Shown in pieces: positions 33,890 through 46,811 of a stretch of DNA of 64,000 nucleotides (position 1 is its first letter; the number at the start of each line of letters is the position of its first letter). Origin of the DNA: Chrysomallon squamiferum (Eukaryota; Mollusca; Gastropoda; Neomphalida; Peltospiridae); NCBI GenBank assembly GCA_012295275.1, contig CM022670.1, positions 13,217,083 through 13,281,082 on the forward strand, in the 5' to 3' direction. Under the pieces are notes generated by a model that was given only the letters and a program-made list of their open reading frames with translations, ran no database searches and was not told the DNA's origin. The position numbers and the translations under genes are program-made.

Positions 33890-35319
33890 TAAAAAGGGAG
33901 TTTGATATGTGAATGTTTGTGTAAAAGTGAGAGAATGTGTTTGAGGGAAAGAGCAAGAGACAGAGACATTTCTTATGTGTGAATGTTAGGGGTTTTGGTT
34001 TTAGATGTTGGATGTATGTTACCAAAGTGGAGCATCTTATGTTTATTTTTTAATAAATAAAAACAATATAAAACAGTGAATAAATTAAAATATAGCTAAA
34101 GATAATAGTTGTTTTTGTTTACATTAAAAACAAAAATGTATAAAATTTCATATTTGCCTGCAGCCATTTTCAAAACTCCAAGGCTAAAGATATTCTATTT
34201 CTTTTTAATTGTTTTATTTATATTTTTTTTTTTTTTTTTTTTTTAATTTTTAAAAAAAAGTGAAATAAACACATTTGTTAATGGTGGGATTTTTTTTGTT
34301 TTGTTTTGTTTTTGTAATTTCCAAATGACACATACATCTAACAAACAACTCGGTGTGCTTTTTTGTATTACACACACACAGAGCAAAAACAGGCCCTCAG
34401 GATATAACCTTTGTGTTTGCTTCTTGTACTGTTAACGTTTGATACGTAATTGATGTCTACAGAATAATGGTAAACCGTTTTGGGGAACTCCCACAGAGCC
34501 CAGTATTTCTGTCTTCCTGTAATGAAGATTGTAAAATGTCTGCCACTGCTAGGCTTTTTCTCTCTAACTGAAGGTGTTTGTCCAAGGTAAATGAGTTGCC
34601 CTCTGGCTGTTGACCCAGCCAGACCTGCCCATTGGCTGCTTGCAGGTCATTTACTTACTTCAGAAGGTCATGTTACACAAATTTGCAGTGAAAATGAAAG
34701 AGGGAAAATCATCATTAAGTGTTCAAGTGATTTTTTTTGTGAAACAATAATTGGTCTGGGTGGTCTTGGCATTTGAAAATTATTTCCTTTTTTTTTTTTC
34801 TGAAATAGATTATAAATAGCATTGGAGTTTTATTTTTAGGAATGGCCATTTATAAGTAGGTGTATGTATATATATATATATATATATATTTACAATTCAG
34901 CCATTTTGCTAGTGTTGCTATTTTTGTTTTTATTACAAATTGTTTATTGTTTGTGTAGTGAGATAGTACACAAAGGTGAACGTCCTACTAAATCTTTCTC
35001 GTGATTACATACACGAAGCTGCTGTTTAGATAAATACATAGTTTCATTTGGGCAAGAAAGTTCCAACACTTTTTTTTTTATTTCTTCTACCTCAGCGTTT
35101 CCATCTCACTGTTTTCTTCATTGTGTCAGTCTACTTCTCTTCTTCTTCTTTCGCTTGATTAATCTGTCAGAAGAAAAAAGTGCAGCAGTGTTAAAAAAAA
35201 AATAATTGAAGGATGAACTAAAAAAAAGAAATGGAGAAAGGTTATCTGCATTTAATGAGTCTTGTGCTCTTATTTACATATTTATAATTAAGAATCTGTG
35301 TGTGCATGAAGTTAAGTTT

Positions 35320-35339
35320 ATACACACACACACCCATAC

Positions 35340-35370
<31 letters not shown>

Positions 35371-35415
35371 TTATTTGTCTGTGTGTGTGTATATATATAA
35401 ATATATATATAATGT
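35320..35415. repeat. (CA)-(TA)-(CA)-(GT)-(TA) mixed dinucleotide block
   Basis: Alternating short CA, TA and GT tracts over about 95 nt. Confidence 0.85.
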
Positions 35416-35848
35416 GTGTGTCTAGTGTTTGCAGTATTTTTGTCTGTATTACACTTTTATCATGACAAAACATGAATCAGTATATTGAAAAAAAGCTACT
35501 AAGCAGTAAACCAAACAATACTTTAAAATAATGAACTGTCAGTGAAATGTTATGATGCCAGCTCTGCTTTCAGTAGTTTTGCTGATCTTTCTCCCTCCAA
35601 GAGGAAGTAATGTGTCTCAGGTTGTTTCAAACATGTCTCTGTACAGGTTGTGTTATTCCACAGTGTCCACCCATGGCAAGCATTAACATCCATCACATCT
35701 GAGTCGCTGTGGTGTTATTGTGGGGCTGACAAAGTTTTGAAGTATCGTACCTTTCTTTCACAGAGCTTTACTTTAAAGGTAGCGAATATGTGTGTTAATA
35801 GCATATTTCAAATAAAATATCTTGCAGATGTGAGCATGAATATGTGAA

Positions 35849-35874
35849 CTTGTGTGTGTGTGTGTGTATATATG

Positions 35875-35930
<56 letters not shown>

Positions 35931-35942
35931 CATACATACACA
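35849..35942. repeat. Self-complementary (GT)n-(TA)n-(CA)n tract
   Basis: About nine GT units, a TA-rich centre of about 36 nt, then about twelve CA units. The GT and CA arms are complementary, so the block can fold as one long hairpin or cruciform. Confidence 0.88.
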
Positions 35943-38923
35943 TTTGTGCACATAATATACAAACCTCTATAGAATATATACATGAACACGTATTTACATA
36001 ACACTGACAGCGTTCTGATGCTGCACACATGAAATGTTAATAATATAAAACATTTAAAAACAAATTTATTTATGATAGCTTTGGAAGACTGCTGTGGAAA
36101 GAAATTACCAGTATGCTAAGTTTCAGATTGTTTCCAGAAAATGCATGCGTGTACGTGGTGTTTATTTTATTCTTGGCAACCTGTGGCTGTGTTAATTTTG
36201 TAACATAGCATGATCCACATTGTGATGAGAAACATTTAACAGTATCGCCATGCTTCACTGAATTCTTAATTTGAATAATTTAAATGGGGTTGATCTATTT
36301 TGCACATATATAATAAAAATAGTTTGATTATCATTTATGCAAAAAAAAAATAAAAATTGTTACAGTGAATTTTTGATAAGAATTAGAGCAAAGCAAATGT
36401 ACATTCTCTAGATGCTTTCACAGTGTCTTTTAGAATTGACCCTAAAAGTGTATCTTATTTTAAGAATGTTGATGGTCATTTACAAGAATTTAAGAAATTT
36501 GAAGTACTGTCAAATATAAAAAAAAATATATATATATATAAAACTATCACAAAAGACAAAAGTGTATAAACTCAAGGCATTGTTGAGAACAAATTGTTGA
36601 ATTTCTTTAGAGTTTATAAAATCTGAGTTTGTGACATTTGTTAAATATCTGGAAGGTCAGAACGTATTTCCGACAGATCATCAGAAAGCTGTCAGCGCTG
36701 ATGATTATTGTCAGAGGTATGATCACACAAGTGAGCAGTGTTTGTCAAACCTGACGTGAAACACTTTGTCATGTAGTAACACAGCTAGTGTGATGTTCAA
36801 CACCTCATTCTGGTCATTGTTTGACACTCTATCAAGTTTTGAAGCTGTTTTAAAGTCTAATATTTAACAGTGATTAATTAAAGATTATAATGATCTAACT
36901 GTTTGTATAAATTAGCTTTGACTGTGTTAATATATGTTTATCTGGGCATGATTAAGTAAGGTAATAATGACATGGACAAAAAATCAATTTCTGTTTTTAA
37001 TAAGTCTGAATCTGTTAATGCTAAGGAAACTTCGAATGACAAAGAAAATGTAACACTGATACTTATTCTTAATTCCAATATCAATGTTTAGAATGGAATT
37101 CAAACAAAATCATAAAATTACTCAGACATCTTAAAGGACACCTTAAGTGAACATTAGATGATCACAAACTATTTGATAACACAAACTCTGACCACCTAAT
37201 TAATCTACTTGGACAATACATTCCTCAAGGGGGCAGTCCAGTGATGCAGGAGCCATGTAAATATACCAGTTTTATTGGTTAAATCGTCTATCAAGATCTT
37301 CCCTGGGATTAATGATGTCTGGACGGCTGCCTTTGTCAAACAGTGGCATTTTGTTTGACATTTCCAATTTGGTCTACATGTCTTCTGAGAACCATGTAAT
37401 GTGATATATAGTTGTGTGTACATAGGTTCCAGGAAATGATAACTGGGTTACTGTGACCTACAGTGTTAATTAGTTGTCCAGAATCAGTGACAGGCTGTTA
37501 GTGGACAAAATAGGTAAAACATGATGTTAAAATATATATATATGAGGTAAAGGTGACATATTACTGCATAAATATGTTTTGATACTTCCAAATAATTATT
37601 TTAATAGTTTGTGGACATCAGCTTTATGTATGACAATAAAATAACTATCAGCCATTTTTGTATCTTTGGTGACATCACTTTGTATATGTGAATCTTTTCT
37701 CCACTGTTATAAATATGAAATTATATCACAAAATTCAGCTACTAAAGTTATTCGATTGTCATACTTTTATTTTAGCAAAGTTTGGTATCCTAAAACAAAA
37801 ATAAACAACACACTGAATTTATAATATATTCCTACCTTATAGAAATTCATAAAATGCTAAACATTGATAATGAATGTGATAAATGTTTAGTAAATTAAAT
37901 CTCAAAGCAATGTTTAGATCATTAATTATAAAATATCAGTCTTGTCTTTTTGTAATGTTAGTGTAAAAAAAAAAAAATTGTTTGCTTCATTGCACTGTAG
38001 TATAGTCTTACCAGTTTTTGAAAAAAAAAACTTTTTACAAAGACTTTGAAAAACTCCTTTACATTCATATTTTGCCTATCACTGATCTCATAGGCCAAAG
38101 GTCTCTTTAATTTATTTCCATTTTGAGTTAATGTTACTGAGCACGACATCAGTGTTAAATAATGTAAAATAATGCAGTAATGTGTAATTACACTGCAGTG
38201 CAACAACAGGGTTGTTTAAAATAACAAATAGCCTCTTTTAGATTTTGTCTTTTTCAACATATAATAATCAGTCATCTTCAAATGCAGCTGGCATTTAGAT
38301 CCTGTTTCTTCTTAGTACATGTATTGTTCTCCATATCAGTGTCACCAAATTATAGATTATGATGTAAGAACTCATTAATACTGTCCATCCAAATTCTGTC
38401 TCTTTTTGGACCTGTTCTATCATTTCAAATACTCTGTTCACTTCAGACTCTTTTTTTTGATATACTGTTCTAGATTGGCAGCAAAGATAACAGTTTGTGT
38501 TTTTTTTGCTTTACAGCACAAAAGCTGATCATTAATCACTACCCTTTTGTGTTTTTCTGAGATTTTATCCAACCATTAAATATTCAGTTTCAGATTTTCA
38601 TGCCAATGTTTTTTTTTTTCAACAATTTTTTAAAATATGAACAAAGGTTATCATTTGTTTGTATAATACACTTTTCACAATAATAGTAGAATCTATTAAT
38701 CATTTTTGATATGCACTTGAGATTTCTCATTCATACTAGACCTTTTTATATATACATATATATACATTTAACCCCAAAACCAATATCCTAAATGACCCTT
38801 GACTTCGAATTAGCAATTTAAAAAACCACAACAATGATAGCCAAGACCTGACAAATCAGTAAAGGTAGATATTTTGTTTTGTTTTTTGTTTCATCTGTTG
38901 AAAAACTAAACATTAAAAAACCA

Positions 38924-38951
38924 TTATATATATATATATATATATATATAT
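38924..38951. repeat. (TA)n microsatellite
   Basis: About 13 TA units immediately left of the inverted repeat at 38952. Confidence 0.9.
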
Positions 38952-39098
38952 GCAGCATTATACAAATCAAAGGTCAGCTGGATATTTGTTAATAAAAAAT
39001 TTAAAAATATATATATATATATTTATTATTATTTTTTTTTTTTATTTTAAGCAATTTTATATTAAACATCCAGCTGACCTTTCACTTGTATAATGCTG
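38952..39098. mobile_element. Fold-back element: ~31-bp inverted repeat, 147 bp in total
   Basis: Left arm 38952-38982 contains CAGCATTATACAAATCAAAG then GTCAGCTGGAT. The right arm 39068-39098 is its reverse complement with two or three mismatches. The ~85-nt centre is A/T-rich. Size and structure fit a short MITE or fold-back element; no clear target duplication is seen because the left flank is (TA)n. Confidence 0.6.
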
Positions 39099-39669
39099 GA
39101 TTTGCAGTACAAAAACCATGTCAATCACAGTCGAGATAAGCTTTGAAGGATCAGACCCAGCTAGTTTTGTTGATTGTTAGTAGCTTTCCCCTAATCCACT
39201 GACATGATCAGTAAATACACATTAGTCATCTTGGTGATCCATGTCACATTAAAACCTTATTGATTTACACATGCTTTCAGACAAACGCCTGCAAGAATAA
39301 AAAGAGCACAACACCAGCAATAAAAGTGAATCGTGCTGGTCGACAGTGTTGAATAACTAACTCTGTTACATGGTGTTGGGTTGTGATTTAGGATGGTGTA
39401 GCTGTTTGGTGCCATGGCTTTAATGAACAAGTAATTGGTGATTTATTGAGTTCTCTGTGCATAGTTGCTGGTCAAAGGAGCAGTGGATGAATGCATTGAT
39501 AGGGTTCACCACCAGTTTGTGTGTTAACACCTTGGGCTGTTTGATTGCGATACACCACTTACAAGCATTTTGTGTACAGTCTCGCCCATGTCAGGCTTTT
39601 GAAAGTAATGGTGAAACGATTGTTGACAGGGTCAGAATTTTTTAAATGATTGAAAAATGATTAAATAGA

Positions 39670-39705
<36 letters not shown>
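39670..39705. repeat. (AC)n microsatellite
   Basis: About 17 AC units; a long poly-A run follows near 39757-39787. Confidence 0.9.
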
Positions 39706-39709
<4 letters not shown>

Positions 39710-39752
39710 ATAAAGATGTTGAAATAAAAGGTGAAGAGGTATTAGCAGAATG

Positions 39753-39798
<46 letters not shown>

Positions 39799-41515
39799 AG
39801 GATATCAAAAACAAATATCATTATTACCAACAGTTTCAATTGAAAAAAAAAAAAAAATAACTATTGATAACTATAAATAAAATAAAATAAAATAAAATAA
39901 AATACAGTACTAAGACAGATAAGAATTCAGCAGACATTTTATTTTTTATTAGGCCAGATTAATCCTTGAACCAGTTTGAGTGCATGCAAGCCAATGACCG
40001 TGTATCTGGTAATCATCTTGATTCTCAGACCTTTATCTAGTTTATATCAGTTATGAAAAGAAATCCCCCAAATAAAATAGAGAATCAAGTGCTGCTCCAT
40101 AATGTGCTCATGTAAATTTTAAAGCAAAAGGAAAAAACATATTTCTGTAAAAAATAACATAGAGTTAAAGTTTCTAATTTTTTTATTTTTGTTGTCCCCA
40201 AATCTCTATTTGCTATATTGCTTGGGCTGCATTGTGTTACATATCTGAAAAACAAAGGAAGATAGAATGACAGATACAGACTGAATGGAAGAAAAAGATA
40301 GATGGAAAAGATGAATTGACATATTGAGAGAAAGGCTATTTTATGTCATTCTGTTTCTGTGTTATGTCATTCTGTTGTAGTCAACAAGTGGTCAGTGTGA
40401 GTGACAGAGGGAGAGGAGACGTGTCACTGCTGTCCGCAGGAGATCAGCCCTGTCATTTCAGATGTTGTGTAGCAACCACTGAATCACCTCTTCTCTTCAA
40501 GTACAGCAAGGTGAAATAACCCAGCCAAACATCAAACGTATCTGTTACATATAGAATTAGTGGCTCTTTTCAGAAATGAATAGTCAGGGAAGGTCTGATA
40601 CAGATCTCAGTGTGTCTAAACAGCCTGGGGGCTTCCCCTCCACTTGTGCTTGTAGAGAGATGCCCATTCACTTACCAGCAAATCCGAAATCTTTTTTACT
40701 TCTTGCTTTTTCTCCAGTGCCAGCAGACTAATACACCTGGTCTCATTATTCATTCAGTTAATTGCATCTGCATGTAGTCAGCTGTAAGTGGAAGCAAGCT
40801 TTGCCACTTGGTATGCAGGCACTGGCATGGTGTCCAAAAATTACGTTTGTTCTCGTATTAAACTGTCTCTTTCCCTGCCACCTCTCGGTCATGGTGATAT
40901 TTGTGTTGGTGCTACTTTCTGACTTCGGCTCATCCATCATTCGTTTCATCCTCACACAAATATCCATGCTAATGTCATATCTTTCTAAGGAGGTTGGTTC
41001 ATCAAATGAGTAAATGAATAACTGTCTTGTAAATTGCTTAATTACACGTATATATTTGTTTACGTTATACTTATAGCTGGACATTTTTATAAAACAGTGC
41101 AGGGTGATTTTTTCAGAGGAATTCTTTGATCAAGAAGTCTGTTTTCAGTAGAAACTTATTTTATTGAATTTTTTTTCACTAACTATTATTACAGTTGATA
41201 GTATTCTGTTGTTACCTGTTGCTTTTAACTAAAACTGCATTCACTGACAATTTAGCATCTTTATTACATTGTCCTTATCTTCCCTTTGCTGGAACATGAT
41301 AAGGACAGCCATCTTTAACACTTGTGAGATTTGTTTTCTTTTTCTGCATTTATTATGATTAATTCTTATAAACCAAGATTCAGCTTTTTAAATTTATTTT
41401 ATTTTTAAACTGCTTGTCAACAGATACTTAGGTATTTGGGTATATACTGTATTAAGGAAAATTTGGTTTTAGAGTTTCAAAATTCTAAAGTAATAAACGC
41501 ACAAGAATAAATATA

Positions 41516-41734
41516 TTTTAAGTTCCTTATAAAAAAATGTATTATATATATATAATAATTTTTTTATAAGGAACTTAAAATGTTATTCATGTCTGCTTTG
41601 TGTGTGTGTGTGAGTGTTTATCAACATATACATATATATAAGTGTACACACATATGGCATGGCTATGCACACACAATATACATGCACACTTACATACACA
41701 CAAGCAGACATGAATAACATTTTAAGTTCCTTAT
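41516..41734. mobile_element. Nested fold-back element with perfect 22-bp and 33-bp inverted repeats
   Basis: 41516-41537 pairs perfectly with 41559-41580 (22 bp, core TTTTAAGTTCCTTATA). Separately, 41566-41598 pairs perfectly with 41702-41734 (33 bp, ATAAGGAACTTAAAATG through ATTCATGTCTGCTT). The core thus occurs three times, in +, - and + orientation. Perfect arms suggest recent origin or sequence exchange between arms. Confidence 0.7.
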
Positions 41735-42160
41735 ACTTAAAAATTATTATACTTTTGTTTATGGTAGAGCAGATGGTAAAGCTTTTGTAGATCAAAATAA
41801 CAGTTATTTAATTCAAATAATCAAAACCAGATAGCTAAGTCTTTATTATAATTTGTTTTATCCATGATACAAACTGCAGAGATCAGTTATCTGTGAATAC
41901 TTGAATTCTGCAGTCATAAAACAGTTTGTATTATTTTCAAAAACTGAAAGTGAAAAAAAATGTAACAAGTAGACAGAGACCACAGAGAGTCAGGAGGCAC
42001 AAATGTGATGTAGGATCTCTGTGACATGAAGTTTTATCAGTCAACCAGTGCTTTTTATTTTTGTCATTTGAAAAGCAGTGACATGTGCTGTTCTGCTAAT
42101 GGAGAGATATATAAAAATAATCCATTGCTTTAATCTGGAGGGAGAAGAGAAATTTTCTCT

Positions 42161-42161
<1 letters not shown>

Positions 42162-42201
<40 letters not shown>

Positions 42202-42245
42202 TTTGTGTGTATGTGTGTGTGAGAGAGAGAGAGAGAGAAAGAGAT
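42162..42245. repeat. (GT)n-(GA)n
   Basis: About 20 GT units with one interruption, then about nine GA units. Confidence 0.9.
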
Positions 42246-42969
42246 TAATTACTGAAAACTTGTTTGTACCCTGTAGTGCTGTTGCTAAATCTTTAGCATA
42301 TTTTAACTTCTTCAGAACCTGACTTGCTAGTTAGATAAATAATTTGTTTGATCTTCTTATGACAAAATACAAATAGTTGTGTAGACACTTCTGTTTTTAG
42401 AAAGCTCTTTACTCACATCTCCAGTTTCCAAAGCAATACATGTACATTGTGTGTTAGTGTTGGCAGCAGATCCACACTAACTTGCAAAGTAATTACAGCC
42501 ATAAGCCCCACACTGCTCTTTGAAATCAAGGAAGGGGTTTGTACAAAACTGCATAATGAAGGGCTATTCTTCAGGTAGTGTTTGTTATCAAAGATACTCA
42601 GCTGAACTTTTCATGCTGACCCCCATTTGTTCCTGGAGAAAACGCCTTTGGTCTGGCAGTGAGTAAGAAAAAAAAAAGAGAGAGAAAAACATAAAGTTTA
42701 GAATTCTTTGATTCTGTTTTTTAACTGTCTAACCATGATTTTGTTGATGAATAAATATAACTTGCAATCTCTTCACAGATAGTTTGCCAAGCCAGCTCCA
42801 TTTCCTTGTGACTATGATTGCCAAATCTAAATGGCACGTGTTTCCTGCAGAAACCTAAAAATTTCCCTCATTTAATATTTATTTTGGAAAGCTGTGTTTT
42901 GGCAGGACTGTATTAAGATTTTAATTTTTACTTGCATAATAACAGGAATATTTTCATGATACTCAGCTC

Positions 42970-43000
<31 letters not shown>

Positions 43001-44309
43001 CTGGATGCTTTAACTGCATTAATTTGGAAACACAATATGATAGATCATCTTAGTAATTTTTAATGGAATTACTGGATCTTGTTTGGTTACACACTGCGAT
43101 TGTATAACACACTGAATCTTGGTAATTTTCATGAAACCAAATAGTAGAGACTTTAATTTTAGCTTATGATAGTTTAATCTGATATAGTTGACAGTTGTTT
43201 AATGTTCTCGTGAAACTGGATAATATGGAGATGTTTATTTTAGTTAATTTCTTTTACATGACACAGTCAGACATCTTTAATATATTTTATGTTTTTGTTT
43301 TTTAAAAAAAGAAAAATAAATAAATAAAACGAATAAAGTATTAAAAAAAAAAAAGAAGAAGAAAAAGAAAGAAGCAGATCCATAAATATTCCAGTAAAAA
43401 AAATGGAGATATTTAATTTATCTAACTTAGTAACATAATACATTATACAGTCAACCATTTTGAATATTTTTCTGAAAATTGATCTGTTTTCTTAAAATAA
43501 ATGTGTAGTTAAACATATGTATGCTGAAGGTATGCACAATGCATACACGTGTAAATATACAATAGGAGTTCTGAAATAGCTTATCTGCTGAATCAGCCTC
43601 GTATAGACATATATATTACATACTTGTATGTTCACTCACTGAACTGGCAGCATGCATAAAACCCTTTATCTTGCATGTACGTGAGTATATAACAGCTTTA
43701 TTGTACGTCTTATTACACAGTCATATTATAATTTTTTCTTTCATGTAATACGATTCGTTTTATCTCTCTGTTGATCAGCATTTATTTTCATTATTTTTAT
43801 TAGTTGTTGCCATGAACATTATATTATAAGAACTATATTACGTTTTTTTTTCTTTTATTAATCTTCACATAATTCTGTTTTTATGGGGTTTGAATTATTA
43901 TTATTATAGGTTTTTTTTATTGGTTATTAGTTGTTGTATAATTATTTTATTAGAAAAAATGCCAGTTACATGGGAGAGAATCTTAGGTGCAGACTTCTTT
44001 TTTAAAAATAATTTTAGCACCTTTGTTATTATTGTTTGTCTCTTTGTTTCTTTGTTTCTTTGTTTGTTTCATGTTTTTTGTGTTTTTTCAATTATCTTAC
44101 TTGATAATGATTATTTTATTAGTATAAATACTTCTGTATTACCTGAAATAATAACAGTAACAGTAACAGTAATAATAATAATATTGTTATATAATATCTA
44201 ATAATTTTATTAGAAGAAGAAAATGAATGACGTATCTGAGACTCTATTTGTTTATTAACATTGTCATTTACTTTTTTTAAATTTATTATCTTGTTCCTAA
44301 TTTGAGAGA

Positions 44310-44605
44310 GTGTATACAGAAGAGATAAGTATTTAATACCCGAAGTTGAATGTAAAAGTTTCTCTGACATCAAGAATTTAATAGTCTGTAGAGAACAGAC
44401 AATTACATAATACCTTATGTTGAATATAAAGGTTTCTCTAGCATTAAGAATTTAAGAGTCTGTAGAGAACAGATTATTATTTAATATCTAATGTTGTATG
44501 TAAAGATTTCTCTAGCATTAACAATTCAAGATTTCCTGTAGAAAAGAGATAATTATTATAACTGATGTTGAATATAAAGGTTTGTTTAATATTAAGATGT
44601 GATGT
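44310..44605. repeat. 74-bp tandem repeat, four copies
   Basis: The phrase GTTGAATATAAAGGTTTCTC and its variants begin at 44345, 44419, 44493 and 44567, exactly 74 nt apart each time. CATTAAGAATTTAAGAGTCT and GTAGAGAACAGA follow in the first copies. Divergence is largest in the last copy. Confidence 0.88.
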
Positions 44606-45889
44606 AAAACACAGAACATTATGGTTTCAAATGAGGTTCACCACTGCAGTGGTTACACATCTGTCTTTAGATTGGTAAATTCTGGAATCATTTTCTAGTC
44701 ATAGATGATTAATTCTTGTGATCTTCTGTATGAATATTTGCCTTTACAAGAACACAGCCTTTGATTTAACAGTGATGAAACACTGTGGAATAACTGGAAA
44801 TTTTCCACTGGACCATCGCTAGTTGTGATGGGGAAATAGCTGGATGAACTGTTAGGTAAATGGAATTGGAAGTAGCTCAAAGAAGAAAACACAAGAAGGA
44901 ATGGAAAGTGCAAAAATGCCAGTCTGACTAAGATTCATTTATTATTTATCATTTTTGACCATTTTTTAAACACCATTTGTATTAGGTTCTTTTCCTTACT
45001 TCATTTCCTCTGAGAGGTGTGTGTGTGTTTGTATGGGTTTTTTTTACTTCACTTTCTTTCAGACATTTAAAAAATTTGTTTATTACTTTGTTTACTTATC
45101 ATTTTACCATCCTTTATGTTGTTGTTGTTTTTTTGGGTGTGTTTTTATTTTTTTTCCTCTCTTTTTCTGCACTTCCTATATAGTCTTTTATTTCCTCTTT
45201 CCTGTTGGCATCCCTGGAACTGAGCTGGTAGATACTTTGTGCACTCAATTAACTTTCAGAAGAGGTAAAAGGTATGTTAGTGGGGTGGGGTTGTTCTTTT
45301 TGTGTGGGTGTGTAATAACAGTTTATAAATAAATTCTATGTGTATATATATATATGGAACTGCACACACCAATTTGAAACTTCCAGCTGAATCCTTAACT
45401 CTTTGGTTATTTCTTCTTCTGATATTTTTACTTTTATTTTATCTGTATTTTTTTATTTTACTGCAGTGGTTTATTATATTTGTTACCTTAGTTATATTTT
45501 GAAAATATATATTGGTTATCTCTGTATATTTCATATTAATATAGTAATTTAATGGTGTTAAGTCCATTGTTTTGATGCAATGAGTAAGCAGCTGGAAACC
45601 TGTTAATGAGAAAATTATTTTTTAATTTTTTTTGTTCTTTGGCACACAAGCCAAAATAATATACAACAACATTTTTGTATACCAGCAGCAAAAATTTGGC
45701 AGGAATGAGAAATAGCTGAATGAGACATCCAGGAGAATTGATCCTGTAATCCATTATGCATTAGATAAACACTTCAGTAGAATGTAATGAACAGTGGATG
45801 TGACAGGCTGAATAAAGATTAGCTTTGTTAGAATTCATCTCAGAGGTTTTTTTTAATTCTGAACTTGTAATCAGACATAACAAGTCCTC

Positions 45890-46043
45890 ATTTCTTTTCT
45901 TTTCTTCTTTTCTATTTTTAATTTTCAATATTTCAATTTCATTTTTTTTTAAATTCTATTTAAAAAAAAAATCTTATTCTTTTATTCTTTTCACTTTCTT
46001 TTTTTTTTCCTTATTCTTTTTTACTTTTTTATTATTAATTTGT

Positions 46044-46074
<31 letters not shown>

Positions 46075-46080
46075 TTATTA
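45890..46080. repeat. T-rich low-complexity block
   Basis: Runs of T with C and A, including A and T homopolymers near 46049-46072. Confidence 0.8.
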
Positions 46081-46763
46081 TGAAAGCATCAGTTACATTA
46101 TTGATTTTCCGTGATTTATTACCTTGATTCAGCTTTTATAATTTTTGAAATTATAATCAGAATTACAGCACATAGAGAAAAAAACTGCTAGAAGCGATTA
46201 TTTTTATAGTTTGTCCCTGCTGGATTCACTGCCTACACACACAACTCCTTGATTAAATTCTGATACAGTTATGATTTCGTGTTTTTTCTTTCTTTAATTT
46301 CTATTTTTAAGTATATTTATTTCTGAAAGTCCAAAGTCCAAGAAATGTTTCTGAATGTAGGCGTGGATCCATTTTACAAGACATGATATAATGCTGTAAA
46401 GATAAAACTTGAAATAAATATTTGTATGTGCATGCATATATATGTGAGTATGTGAGAGACAGAGTGATAGATAACGAAGCTTCGAATGTATGTGAACATA
46501 TATTCATGACTGCATATGAGGTTGAATTGTATGAGGTGAATTCAAAATATTGTGAATTTAAGTGGTAAATGTATATACTTGTAACTGTATGTTTGCTTTG
46601 TTAAACAGAATTTTTATATAGTGTGTGAGGTGGAAAAAGAAAGAATATATTTATGCTGCAAGTAATGAAGTTTGCAAGTCTAGATGTGTTTTTAAGTAGA
46701 AATTTGTCTTCATTTATGAGAAAGTGCATATGTTTGTGGAAGAGAATGAATGTATGCTTACTG

Positions 46764-46764
<1 letters not shown>

Positions 46765-46808
<44 letters not shown>
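46765..46808. repeat. (GT)n microsatellite
   Basis: About 21 GT units. Confidence 0.92.
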
Positions 46809-46811
<3 letters not shown>

